Below are positions 52,710 to 61,890 of a stretch of 64,000 nt of DNA, piece after piece. A program made the position numbers and the translations under genes. The stretch is from positions 1 to 64,000 of the forward strand of contig CAZUDO010000124.1 of NCBI GenBank assembly GCA_964618895.1, in the 5' to 3' direction. The notes below the pieces were generated by a model that saw only the letters and a list, made by a program, of their open reading frames with translations, did no database searches and had not been told where the DNA came from. This stretch comes from CAZUDO01 sp964618895. Its GTDB lineage: Bacteria; Desulfobacterota; Binatia; DP-6. Position 1 is the stretch's first letter; each line of letters starts with the position of its first letter.

Positions 52710-53891
52710 ATGAACACCCGGTTCGCGGTCATCGCCGTGATCGGCGCGCTTCTCCCGCTGGCGGCCGGTGCCCAGGCGCCGTCGTGCGACAACCCGGACA
52801 CCTTCTGCGTGGGTGACCCCTGTTTCACCACGGTTACCTCCGTGGTCTCCCCCTGTGTGGTCGACTTCGGGGCCCGCACGCTGATCATCGGCCGGCGCAT
52901 CCGGATGCCCGACAATGGCGTCCTGCACTTCACGGCGCGTGCCATCAACGTCAAGAGCCTGATCGACGGCCGCGGCCTCACGGGCGGACACATCACGCTC
53001 ACGGCGACGGATCGCATCGATCAGCGCGGCCGTGTCGATACCTCGGGGACGGTCGCGGCCGGCTCGATCCTGTTTCAGGCCGGCGGCGACATGGCCCTCG
53101 ACGGCAAGATCAAGTCGGTCGCCACCAGCGGCTCCGGCGTGGCGGGCGGCACGATCACCTTCGCGGCCGGCGGGCGGGTCACCTGTAGCGCCCGCTGCGG
53201 TGTCGACGTACGCGGGAACGGCGCCGGCGCCGGGGGACAGGCCACCTATCGGGGCGCCGCCGGCGTCGACGTGATCGGCCACCTGGTCGCCGAGGGCGGC
53301 ACCGGACCGTTCCTCCAGTTCGCCAGCAGTGCCGGTGGCGTGACGGTCGGCACCGACATCCGCATGCGCTCGACCATCGGCCCCGGCGGTACCATCCTCC
53401 TCTACGCGGCCACCGTCTCCAACATCACGCGCAGCATCGAGGCCCGCGGCGCCACCACCGGTGGCACGATCGACCTGATCGCGCCCAGCGTCGTGTTCAC
53501 CCAGGGCGCGCGCGCTCCGGGTGCCACGGGCGGCGTGGTACGGGCGTTCGCGACCACGGTGACCAGCCTCCAGCCCATCGAGGCCAACGGCGTCACCACC
53601 GGTGGCATGGTCGATATCGTCTCCGACTCGATCGCGATCGGGGCGCCCGTTCGGGCCACGGGTGGCGGACACGGGGGGGACGTGTCACTGGTTGCCACCA
53701 CCGGCGACCTCTCCATGAGCGGCACGTTCGACGTGCGTGGCGGCGGGCGGTTCGTCGCGTCGGCCGCCGGGGCGCTCACGGCGACAGGCCAGTTCCAGAC
53801 CGACGCCGGCTGCGTTGCGCTGACGGCCGGCGGCGCGCTCAATACCAGCGGCGCCACGTCCGACACCCCGTTCACCAGCGCCTGTCCCTGA
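52710..53891 (+). CDS. Secreted Gly/Thr-rich beta-solenoid-like repeat protein
   Basis: A 393-residue exported protein with a signal peptide (MNTRFAVIAVIGALLPLAAG). The body repeats a pattern of 'A-x-G-x-T-T-G-G-x-(I/V)-D-(L/I)' every 50-55 residues, for example 'EARGATTGGTIDLIAP' and 'EANGVTTGGMVDIVSD', which fits a right-handed beta-helix like filamentous haemagglutinin or polymorphic outer-membrane proteins. Pairs of Cys near both ends (CDNPDTFCVGDPC and DAGCVALT...ACP) could form disulfides. A strong GGAGGG precedes ATG 52710. Its function is unknown; it is inserted on the opposite strand between the VWA and AAA genes. Confidence 0.75.
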   Translation: MNTRFAVIAVIGALLPLAAGAQAPSCDNPDTFCVGDPCFTTVTSVVSPCVVDFGARTLIIGRRIRMPDNGVLHFTARAINVKSLIDGRGLTGGHITLTATDRIDQRGRVDTSGTVAAGSILFQAGGDMALDGKIKSVATSGSGVAGGTITFAAGGRVTCSARCGVDVRGNGAGAGGQATYRGAAGVDVIGHLVAEGGTGPFLQFASSAGGVTVGTDIRMRSTIGPGGTILLYAATVSNITRSIEARGATTGGTIDLIAPSVVFTQGARAPGATGGVVRAFATTVTSLQPIEANGVTTGGMVDIVSDSIAIGAPVRATGGGHGGDVSLVATTGDLSMSGTFDVRGGGRFVASAAGALTATGQFQTDAGCVALTAGGALNTSGATSDTPFTSACP

Positions 53892-53917
53892 GCCGGCCGG
53901 GCCACGGGCGCACGGCG

Positions 53918-55324
53918 CTAGGCGCGATAGGTGTACCGGCCTCCATCGCGGTCCTTGTTGAGTTTCTGGTGGAGATGCAGGCCTTCGAGGACGAACTCGG
54001 TGGCGGTCGCCATCAACCCGGGACTCTCGAACGTGCCGAGCAACTCGACCCCTTCGCGTAGTCCCGGGATCTGCCGGATGCCCTCCAGGTAGTCCTCGGC
54101 CGGCATCTGATCCGACACCTCCACCCCCCAGCCCGCCTCGAAGTGCTCGATCACGCGCTTGAGCACGTCGACCTTCAGGTAGCCGTCCCACACCTTGAGA
54201 ATGGCGCGGTTGATCAGCCGGTCGATCAGGTCTTCTTCGCGCTTGTCCTCGCCGACGTACTCGAGCTCGATCTTGCCGGCCGTCGATGCCAGCACGGCAT
54301 GGAAATCCGTGATGCGCGGGACGATCTCGCGCTCGCCCGTGCGCACGGCCCGCTTCTCGGCGTTGGACACCAGGCTCTCGTAGTTGTTGATGGTCACACG
54401 AACGCTCACGCCGGAGGCCTGGTTGATCTCGTTCGAGCCACGGGCCTCGAAGGTGAGCTGCGCGATGACCTCCTTCATGAACGCGGGAACACGCAGGTCC
54501 CGATGCGCCCGATCGAAGACCGGGACTTCCTGCTCCATGATCGCGATCTCGTGCTGCACGGTGCGCGGGTAGTGCGTGCGGATCTGCACGTCAAAGCGGT
54601 CCTTCAGGGGCGTGATGATGCGGCCGCGGCTGGTGTAGTCCTCGGGGTTGGCGCTGGCGACGATCACCAGGTCGAGGGGGAGGCGAATCTTGTAGCCCTT
54701 GATCTGCAGATCCTTCTCTTCCATCAGGTTGAAGAGGCCGACCTGGATCTTTTCAGTCAGGTCCGGCAGCTCGTTGATCGCGAAGATGCCGCGGTTGGTG
54801 CGCGGAATCAGGCCGTAGTGGATGGTCTCCTCGTCGGCCAGGTAGCGCCCCTCCGCGACTTTCACCGGGTCGATCTCGCCGATCAGGTCGGCCATCGACA
54901 CGTCCGGCGTGGCCAGCTTCTCGCCGTAGCGCGTCTCGGGGCCGATCCACACGATCGGCAGGGCGTCGCCTTCGGTGGCCAGTCGCCGCTGGCAGCTCCG
55001 GCAGATCGGCGCCAGCGGATGATCGTTGACGGCACAGCCCGCGACCGCGGGGACAAGCGGGTCCAGCAGGGCGGTCAGGCTCCGGATGATGCGGCTCTTC
55101 GCCTGTCCGCGCGCGCCCAGGAACACCATGTGATGCCCCGCGAGAATCGCGTTCTCGATCTCCGGAATGACCGAGTCGTCGTACCCGATGATGCCGGGCA
55201 GGATGCGCTCGCGACGCGCCAGGCGGGCGAGCAAGTTGGTGCGCATCTCCTCCCGGACCGGGACCACCCGGTACCCCGAGCCCTTGAGCTCCCCGAGCGT
55301 GTGCGGCGCATCCCCATCAACCAC
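53918..55324 (-). CDS. MoxR/magnesium chelatase-like AAA ATPase
   Basis: A 468-residue AAA ATPase. The P-loop is 'VFLGARGQAKSRIIRSL'; Walker B 'GIFAINELPDL' and the arginine-finger region 'RGRIITPLKDRFDVQIRTH' resemble chelatase/MoxR modules. Two CxxC-like Cys (APICRSCQRRL) may bind zinc. It probably remodels a metal- or cofactor-binding client together with the VWA protein at 51012. The start is GTG 55324 after a GAGGAGGG ribosome site. A sigma-70 promoter lies in the HIT gene end upstream. Confidence 0.88.
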   Translation of the reverse strand: MVDGDAPHTLGELKGSGYRVVPVREEMRTNLLARLARRERILPGIIGYDDSVIPEIENAILAGHHMVFLGARGQAKSRIIRSLTALLDPLVPAVAGCAVNDHPLAPICRSCQRRLATEGDALPIVWIGPETRYGEKLATPDVSMADLIGEIDPVKVAEGRYLADEETIHYGLIPRTNRGIFAINELPDLTEKIQVGLFNLMEEKDLQIKGYKIRLPLDLVIVASANPEDYTSRGRIITPLKDRFDVQIRTHYPRTVQHEIAIMEQEVPVFDRAHRDLRVPAFMKEVIAQLTFEARGSNEINQASGVSVRVTINNYESLVSNAEKRAVRTGEREIVPRITDFHAVLASTAGKIELEYVGEDKREEDLIDRLINRAILKVWDGYLKVDVLKRVIEHFEAGWGVEVSDQMPAEDYLEGIRQIPGLREGVELLGTFESPGLMATATEFVLEGLHLHQKLNKDRDGGRYTYRA

Positions 55325-55358
55325 GAGCGGACCCTCCTCTCACGAACAACGTTGCGCA

Positions 55359-55388
55359 AGTATAGGCCGTGGCTCGCGCCAGGCTCAA
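55359..55388 (-). promoter_or_regulatory. Sigma-70 promoter of the AAA ATPase gene
   Basis: TTGAGC (55383-55388) and TATACT (55359-55364), 18 bp apart on the minus strand, give a start near 55352. The -35 element is inside the 3' end of the HIT gene. The message leader has GAGGAGGG (55333-55340) before GTG 55324. Confidence 0.65.
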
Positions 55389-55888
55389 TCCGTGCCCGGG
55401 GTGAGCCACGCGAACGCGGGTCGCAACCGGTCGAAGGTGTCGAGGAGATGTTGCGGCATCACGCGTACCTCGGACACGACCGGCATGAAGTTCACGTCGC
55501 CCGTCCAGCGCGGCACGACGTGCCAGTGCAAATGATCGGCGACCCCGGCGCCCGCACATGCTCCGAGGTTCAAGCCGACGTTGAAGCCCTCCGGACGAAA
55601 TGCCCCACTCAGGGTGGCCACGGCGCGACGGAGGGTCTCCCCGAGATCCTGATACTCGGGCACGGGGATCTCCGCCAGGTCGGCGGTGTGGCGACGCGGC
55701 GCGACCATGAGGTGGCCGTTCTGATACGGGTAGCGATTGAGCATGACCACGCTCGCGGGCGTGGTTCCGAGGAGGAGCCGGTCGCGGGCGCCTCCGGTCG
55801 GGGCAGCGCAGAAGATGCACGGGACAGGTGTCGTCGCGGCCTTGCGGTCGATGTATGCCATCCGCCAGGGCGCCCACAGGACCTCCAT
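55385..55888 (-). CDS. HIT-family nucleotide hydrolase/transferase
   Basis: A 167-residue histidine-triad protein. H119, H121 and H123 are in 'HLHWHVVPRW', the HxHxHxx motif; C24 and C27 (CIFC) may bind zinc, as in Ap4A phosphorylase/HIT proteins. It likely acts on Ap4A or AMP-linked substrates. ATG 55888 lies just downstream of the ihfB duplication, where the same GCGCCCACAGGA stretch appears twice (55870-55881 and 55940-55951). Confidence 0.88.
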   Translation of the reverse strand: MEVLWAPWRMAYIDRKAATTPVPCIFCAAPTGGARDRLLLGTTPASVVMLNRYPYQNGHLMVAPRRHTADLAEIPVPEYQDLGETLRRAVATLSGAFRPEGFNVGLNLGACAGAGVADHLHWHVVPRWTGDVNFMPVVSEVRVMPQHLLDTFDRLRPAFAWLTPGTD

Positions 55889-55977
55889 CTGCGTAGCGAC
55901 CTAGTACGGGCCCCGGGTGAGCATGCCGGCCGTCGCGGAGCGCCCACAGGATGTCGGCGTCGGCCGCCGTGTACGGC

Positions 55978-56289
<312 letters not shown>

Positions 56290-56313
56290 GGGCGCTCGTC
56301 ACTCCGTTCCTGG

Positions 56314-57207
56314 TCACTCGACGGCAGGCCCGCGGTAGAGGTACAGCAGGCCGCCACTCACACCGCGCGGCTCGGGCGACACCATCTGCCCCAGCAGGTC
56401 CATCCACCAGACCCGCGGCCGCGTCCGGACGTACGACACCTGGGGGTCGCCGGACTGCCCCGCCTGCTCCCAGGCCGCACGGGTCGCTTCCGAGAGACCG
56501 CCCAGCTCGTCGACCAACCCTAGTGTGCGGGCCTGGGCCCCGGAGTAGATGCGTCCGTCCGCCAGCGCACGCACCCGTGCGACATCCATGTTGCGCCCGC
56601 GGGCGATCGCGTCGACGAACTGCGACAACACGTCGTCGACCATGCCCTGCAGAAGGGCACGCTCGTCGGCGGTCATGGGTCGGAGCGGGTCTCCGGTATC
56701 CTTGAAGCGGCCACTCTTCACGACCTCTTCGGAAACGCCCACCTTCTCGGCTGCGGTACCGTAGAAGGGAATGTTCATGATGGCGCCGATCGATCCCGTG
56801 ATGCTCCCCGGCGCCGAGAATATCCTGCTGGCGGCCGACGCGATGTAATACCCCCCCGACGCCGCCACATTGCCGATCGACGCCACGACGGGCTTGCGTT
56901 CCCGCACGCGCCAGACGGCGTCGTAGATCTCCTGCGACGGGGCGACCGCCCCGCCCGGGGACTCGATCCGCACCACGACCGCCACGGTGCTGTCCGCCTT
57001 GCGGAAGCGGTCGAGGGTTGCCACAGCATCGGTGGAATCCTGGATGATACCGCGAATCTCCAGTATCCCGACGGTGTTGCCGAGGGCGAGACGCGCCGCC
57101 AGATCGGGCCCGCCGATCGCCACCAGGACGATCGCGCCGACCATCACCAGGGCGCCGATTCCTACCAACCACAGGAGCCTGCGCACCATCGGGTGTCGTC
57201 GCGCCAT
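56314..57207 (-). CDS. sppA: Signal peptide peptidase SppA
   Basis: A 297-residue membrane serine protease, short (single-domain) form. One N-terminal helix (about 10-32), nucleophile S117 (GNVAASGGYYIA) and general-base K169 (SGRFKDTG) are both present. 'GSITGSIGAI' follows. It degrades leftover signal peptides. ATG 57207 gives a basic N terminus before the helix. It lies in the order rpsA-sppA-ihfB. Confidence 0.92.
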   Translation of the reverse strand: MARRHPMVRRLLWLVGIGALVMVGAIVLVAIGGPDLAARLALGNTVGILEIRGIIQDSTDAVATLDRFRKADSTVAVVVRIESPGGAVAPSQEIYDAVWRVRERKPVVASIGNVAASGGYYIASAASRIFSAPGSITGSIGAIMNIPFYGTAAEKVGVSEEVVKSGRFKDTGDPLRPMTADERALLQGMVDDVLSQFVDAIARGRNMDVARVRALADGRIYSGAQARTLGLVDELGGLSEATRAAWEQAGQSGDPQVSYVRTRPRVWWMDLLGQMVSPEPRGVSGGLLYLYRGPAVE

Positions 57208-57240
57208 CGCCTCCGCCCCCGCGCCGCCGGTCCGGGCGCG

Positions 57241-58947
57241 TTACCCTTTCTGTTTCTCCGCCTCGGCCAGGAAGTCGCCGAACGAGAACTTGCCCGCATC
57301 CTGCTCGCTGTTCATGTAGGCTTCCATCTCGACCCGCTCCTCGGTCTTGCGGAGCGCCTTGATGGAGAGGCCGATGCGCTTCTCGCGCGGGTCGACGCTG
57401 GTGACTTCCGCCTCGACCGTATCGCCCGGCTTGAAGAGTGTCGACGGCTTGTCCACCCGCTCGGTCGAGAGCTGTGAGACGTGGACCAGCCCTTCGATAC
57501 CCTCTTCCAGGCCGACGAACACGCCGAAGTCGGTGACGCTGGTCACCTGCCCGGTCACCCGGGCCCCGACCGGATAGCGTCGCGGCACCTGCGCCCACGG
57601 GTCTTCGCTGAGCTGCTTGATGCCGAGCGAGATGCGTTCGTTGTCGACGTCGATGCCGAGCACCACGGCTTCGACCTCGTCGCCCTTCTTGTAGAGCTCG
57701 GAGGGATGCTTGACCTTCTTGGTCCAATGCAGGTCGGACACGTGCACCAAGCCGTCGATTCCCTCTTCGACCTCGACGAACAGCCCGAAGTCGGTGACGC
57801 TCTTGATGCCCCCCTTCAGGTGCGAGCCGACGGGGTGGTTGATGCGCACCATCTCCCACGGGTTCGGCTCGGTCTGCTTGAGGCCAAGCGAGATACGCCG
57901 GTTGGTCGGGTCGATGTCGAGCACCTGCACGTCGACCTCCTGGCCGACCTCCAGGACCTTCGACGCATGGGTCACGCGCTTGGTCCACGACATCTCCGAA
58001 ACGTGGATCAGTCCCTCGATCCCGCGCTCGATCTCGACGAACGCCCCGTACTCCGCCAGGCTGACGACCTTGCCGTGGATGCGGGCGTTGACCGGCAAGC
58101 GCTCAGCGACGGTGGTCCACGGGTCCGGCATGATCTGCTTCATGCCGAGCGACACCCGCTCGCGCTCCGGGTCATACTTGAGTACGACGACCTTGAGTAC
58201 GTCACCGACGTTGACGACTTCCGACGGGTGCCCGACCCGTCCCCACGACATGTCGGTGACATGCAGGAGGCCGTCGATGCCGCCCAGGTCGACGAAGGCG
58301 CCGTACTCGGTGATGTTCTTGACCGTGCCCTCGAGGATGACCCCTTCTTCGAGAACCTTGAGGGTCTCGGATTTGAGCGCCGTGCGCTCGCGCTCGAGAA
58401 CCGCCCGGCGCGAGACCACGACGTTCCCGCGCGAGCGGTTGAACTTGAGCACCGCGAAGCGCCCGCGCTGCCCGACATAGCGATCGAGGTTGCGGGTCGG
58501 GCGCAGGTCGGCATGCGAGCCCGGGAGAAAGGCTGCCACGCCGATGTCGACCTTGAGGCCGCCCTTCACCTTGCCGACGATGGTGCCCTCAACCCAGCCG
58601 TCGCGCTCGAACGCCTTCTCGATCTCACGCCACACCTTGAACTGCTCGGCCTTCTCGCGCGACAGGGCGATGTCACCACTCTCCGTGTCACTGCCCTCGA
58701 AGTACACGTCGATCTCGTCGCCATCGTGCACCGTGACCGTGCCGTCGCGGAGCGTGAACTCCTGGATCGGGATGACCCCTTCCGACTTGTACCCGATGTC
58801 GACCGTCACCGTGTCGCGTCCGACGTGGACGACGCGTCCGGTGACCACCTCGCCAGCCTTCGGGCTCTTGAGGCTCTGCTCGAAGAGGGAACCAAAGTCC
58901 TCTTCGGCTCCGATCTTGGGATCGGGATCGGACGTCGTCTCGGGCAT
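57241..58947 (-). CDS. rpsA: 30S ribosomal protein S1
   Basis: A 568-residue mRNA-binding ribosomal protein with six S1 OB-fold repeats; the best conserved repeats show 'G-F-V-x-x-x-x-G-x-x-G-L-x-H-V-S' (for example 'GIEGLIHVSEMSW' and 'GIDGLVHVSDLHW'). The first two repeats are less regular, as usual. The full length equals that of proteobacterial S1. ATG 58947 is preferred over TTG 58950; GGAGGGGG lies about 12 bases upstream. Confidence 0.96.
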   Translation of the reverse strand: MPETTSDPDPKIGAEEDFGSLFEQSLKSPKAGEVVTGRVVHVGRDTVTVDIGYKSEGVIPIQEFTLRDGTVTVHDGDEIDVYFEGSDTESGDIALSREKAEQFKVWREIEKAFERDGWVEGTIVGKVKGGLKVDIGVAAFLPGSHADLRPTRNLDRYVGQRGRFAVLKFNRSRGNVVVSRRAVLERERTALKSETLKVLEEGVILEGTVKNITEYGAFVDLGGIDGLLHVTDMSWGRVGHPSEVVNVGDVLKVVVLKYDPERERVSLGMKQIMPDPWTTVAERLPVNARIHGKVVSLAEYGAFVEIERGIEGLIHVSEMSWTKRVTHASKVLEVGQEVDVQVLDIDPTNRRISLGLKQTEPNPWEMVRINHPVGSHLKGGIKSVTDFGLFVEVEEGIDGLVHVSDLHWTKKVKHPSELYKKGDEVEAVVLGIDVDNERISLGIKQLSEDPWAQVPRRYPVGARVTGQVTSVTDFGVFVGLEEGIEGLVHVSQLSTERVDKPSTLFKPGDTVEAEVTSVDPREKRIGLSIKALRKTEERVEMEAYMNSEQDAGKFSFGDFLAEAEKQKG

Positions 58948-59045
58948 CAAGATGGTACCCCCTCCGGGCGGGATTGGTGCGGACCTGAACGCGTAACCGG
59001 CACCTGATACTCCCGTTCACTGCGGAAGGCAACCGTTTCGCAGAG

Positions 59046-59720
59046 TTAGGACGCTGTGCCCCCCATGCGTGCCCGGACGACGGCGGCCATCGCATCGACC
59101 ACCGCATCGAAGGAGAGCGTCGTGGTATCCAGGATGACGGCGTCGGACGCTGGCCGGAGCGGGGAATGGGCGCGCGTCTGGTCGCGTTGGTCCCGTTCCG
59201 CGATCTCCCGCGCCAGCGCCTGCTCGTCCACCGCCTGGCCGAGTCCGCGCAGCTCGGCCGTTCGCCGGCGGGCGCGTTCGGCAGCGTCGGCGGTCACGTA
59301 CAGCTTCACGGCCGCGTCCGGGAACACCACCGTGCCGATGTCGCGTCCTTCCATGACCACCCCCCCGGCGGCCCCGAGCTCGCGCTGCAGGTCGACCAGG
59401 CGCTGGCGCACGACCGGACGGGTCGACACGCGCGAGGCGAGCGTACCCGCATAGGCCTCCCGGATCTCCCGGCTCAGGTCCCGTCCGTTGGCGAGCAGGC
59501 GGTCGCCGTCGAGCTCGAACCGCAGTGCCGTCACCAGCCGGCCGAGGGCGCCGTCGTCGTCGTCCGCGATGCCCTGCTCGTGCGCCAGGACTCCGACCAC
59601 CCGATACATGGCGCCGGTGTCGACGTACGCAAACCCCAGTCGTCGTGCGAGCGCCCGGCTGGCGCTCGACTTGCCGGCGCCGGCCGGGCCATCGACCGTG
59701 ATCACCGGCCGACGCGTCAT
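59046..59720 (-). CDS. cmk: Cytidylate kinase
   Basis: A 224-residue CMP/dCMP kinase. The P-loop is 'ITVDGPAGAGKSSASRALA'; 'YVDTGAMYRVVG', 'GVVMEGRDIGTVVFPDAAVK' (NMP-binding) and 'RDQRDQTRAHSPLRPA' (lid) follow. ATG 59720 overlaps the aroA stop (ATGA). The aroA-cmk-rpsA order is common in Proteobacteria. Confidence 0.95.
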   Translation of the reverse strand: MTRRPVITVDGPAGAGKSSASRALARRLGFAYVDTGAMYRVVGVLAHEQGIADDDDGALGRLVTALRFELDGDRLLANGRDLSREIREAYAGTLASRVSTRPVVRQRLVDLQRELGAAGGVVMEGRDIGTVVFPDAAVKLYVTADAAERARRRTAELRGLGQAVDEQALAREIAERDQRDQTRAHSPLRPASDAVILDTTTLSFDAVVDAMAAVVRARMGGTAS

Positions 59721-61015
59721 GCGCCTTCGACCGTCGCCCCCAACTCGGCCAGGCGGGCGAAGAAGCCGGGGAACGACACCTCGGCACACTGCGGGTCGTC
59801 GATCTCGATGCCCTCGTCGGCCATCAGCGCGGCGACGGCGAACGCCATCGCGATGCGATGATCGCCTCCGGTCACGATCCTGCCGCCGCGGAACCGCCGG
59901 CCCCCGCTGCCGACGATCACGAGCCCATCCGCGGTCGTGCGCACGGGGACTCCGAGGTTGCCGAGTTGGGCGAGGGCCGCCAGACGATCGCTCTCCTTCA
60001 CACGCAGCTCCCCGGCGCCAGCAATCGTGGTCTCCCCCTCGGCCACCGCCGCGGCGACGCACAGGATGGGCAGCTCGTCGATGGCCGCGGGCACCTCGCT
60101 GGCGCCGATCGCCGTCGCGCGCAGCCGGGCGGCGCGTACGCGCAGCCGGGCGCGTGGCTCGAACGTGTCGCCGTGCATCGCCTCCCGAGTGATGGCCGCC
60201 CCCATGCGGTCGAGAATGGCGAGGCACGCGGTGCGGGTGGGATTCACCCCGACCGCCTCCAGGCAGAGCTCCGAACCGGCGACGATCGACGCCGCGACCA
60301 GGAAGAACGCCGCCGACGAGATGTCGCCCGGCAAGGAGAGGGTCGTCCCGCGCAGGGGTTGCCCCCCGTCGAGGACGAGTGCGCCGTCCTCGCGCTCGAG
60401 ACGCACCCCGAAGCGCGGCAGCATGCGCTCGGTGTGATCGCGGCTGGGGAGTGGTTCGCGCACCCGCGTGGTTCCGCGCGCCCGCAATCCCGCCAGCAGG
60501 ACGGCCGACTTCACCTGCGCGCTTGCCACGGGGAGTGTCCAGTCGACGGCGGAGAGCGTGGCGCCTCGGATGCGCATCGGGGCATGCCCCGCGGTGGTCT
60601 CCACCGTCGCCCCCATCGCCCGTAACGGTGCGGCCACCCGCTCCATGGGTCGCCGGCGGAGCGACGCATCGCCGTCGAGGTGTGTCTCGCCGGGCGCTCC
60701 CGCGATCAGCCCGGCGAGGAGCCGCATGGTCGTGCCCGAATTCCCACAGTCGACGGTCACGCCGCTGCCCGCCAGGGTGGGGCCCTGCCCGTCCAGGCGC
60801 ACGACCGCCCCGTCCCGCTCGGCACGCACGCCGAGCGCCCGCACCGCACCGAGGGTCGAGAGCACGTCGGCGCCGCCGGGGAACTCCGTCACCACGGTCG
60901 GTCCCTCGGCGAGCGCACCCAGCAGGAGCGCCCGATGCGCCAGCGACTTGTCGCCGGGGACGGAGAGCGTCGCCTGCAAGCCGGACCGGGACGGACCGAT
61001 GCGCACGGCGCCCAC
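59717..61015 (-). CDS. aroA: 3-phosphoshikimate 1-carboxyvinyltransferase (EPSP synthase)
   Basis: A 432-residue shikimate-pathway enzyme that joins PEP to shikimate-3-phosphate. 'PGDKSLAHRALLLGALAEGP' (Lys and Ser substrate contacts), 'DCGNSGTTMRLLAG', 'LRVKESDRLAAL' and 'GGDHRIAMAFAVAAL' are hallmarks. The GTG start 61015 shares one base with the tyrA stop (TAGTG). The Ala residue after 'GNSGT' class cannot tell glyphosate sensitivity by eye. Confidence 0.95.
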   Translation of the reverse strand: MGAVRIGPSRSGLQATLSVPGDKSLAHRALLLGALAEGPTVVTEFPGGADVLSTLGAVRALGVRAERDGAVVRLDGQGPTLAGSGVTVDCGNSGTTMRLLAGLIAGAPGETHLDGDASLRRRPMERVAAPLRAMGATVETTAGHAPMRIRGATLSAVDWTLPVASAQVKSAVLLAGLRARGTTRVREPLPSRDHTERMLPRFGVRLEREDGALVLDGGQPLRGTTLSLPGDISSAAFFLVAASIVAGSELCLEAVGVNPTRTACLAILDRMGAAITREAMHGDTFEPRARLRVRAARLRATAIGASEVPAAIDELPILCVAAAVAEGETTIAGAGELRVKESDRLAALAQLGNLGVPVRTTADGLVIVGSGGRRFRGGRIVTGGDHRIAMAFAVAALMADEGIEIDDPQCAEVSFPGFFARLAELGATVEGA

Positions 61016-61890
61016 TACGTCTCCGGGTCCCCGCCGAGCCGCTGGCGAAGGGCGCGTGCCGACGCCAAGGCGGATTCCAGCCGTGGGCCATCGCCCGCTG
61101 CCACGAGCCCCTCGAGGGTGTCGAGGGCGGCCCGGAACTCGGCCAACGCCGCGCGCACGGCCGGCGTGTTGGCGAGCGCGATGTCGCGCCACACCTCGGG
61201 GCGGCTGGCGGCGATGCGGGTGGTGTCGCGCAGCCCACTGCCGGCGTAGTCGAGCGCGCTCCGGCCCGCGACATGCGCACCGCCCGCCGCAGCCATCAAC
61301 GCGTACGCCACCAGATGCGGCGCATGGGAGACCCGCGCCAGGATGGCGTCGTGGTCATCGGGAGCCATCTCCTCGACCTGCATGCCGACGCCCTCCCAGA
61401 GGGCCCGGACCCGCTCGATGGCGGATCGATCGGTCGTGGGCGTCCGCGTGATGATGCACCGATGGTCGCGAAAGAGATCGACACGCGCGGCACCGGCGCC
61501 GGACTCCTCGCTGCCGGCGATGGGATGCGCGCCCACCACGGGTCCCACTCCCGCCCACGCCTCCTCGAGCGCGCGCACGACCGATGCCTTCACGCTCCCC
61601 ACGTCCGTGAGGAGCGTGCCCGCGGGCACGTGCGGGCGGAGCGCTTCGGCCACCTGGCGACACGCGCCCACGGGCACGGCCAGCACGATCGCATCCACGG
61701 CTCCCACCGCCGCCGGCTCGCGTGCCACGCGGTCGATCAACCCGCGCTCCCGTGCGACGCGCAGGTTGGCTTCGCTGCGACCGAGGCCCACCACCTCCCC
61801 GACCAGACCGGCCGCCCGTGCGGCCGCCGCCAGGGAGCCGCCGATCAAGCCGACCCCCACGATCGCGAGCCGTGCGAACAGGGGCTTCAT
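61015..61890 (-). CDS. tyrA: Prephenate dehydrogenase (TyrA)
   Basis: A 291-residue NAD(P)-dependent enzyme leading to tyrosine. The Rossmann motif is 'LAIVGVGLIGGSLAAAARAA'; 'GSVKASVV', 'AHPIAGSEESGAG' (catalytic His region) and 'VSHAPHLVAYALMAA' follow. No chorismate mutase domain is attached. ATG 61890 overlaps the hisC stop (ATGA). Confidence 0.93.
   Translation of the reverse strand: MKPLFARLAIVGVGLIGGSLAAAARAAGLVGEVVGLGRSEANLRVARERGLIDRVAREPAAVGAVDAIVLAVPVGACRQVAEALRPHVPAGTLLTDVGSVKASVVRALEEAWAGVGPVVGAHPIAGSEESGAGAARVDLFRDHRCIITRTPTTDRSAIERVRALWEGVGMQVEEMAPDDHDAILARVSHAPHLVAYALMAAAGGAHVAGRSALDYAGSGLRDTTRIAASRPEVWRDIALANTPAVRAALAEFRAALDTLEGLVAAGDGPRLESALASARALRQRLGGDPET

Noticed and set aside
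53918..55324. Calling the AAA ATPase a magnesium chelatase subunit of bacteriochlorophyll synthesis
   Set aside because: There are no other tetrapyrrole genes, and its Cys pair and length differ; a MoxR/chelatase-like chaperone is the safer call.
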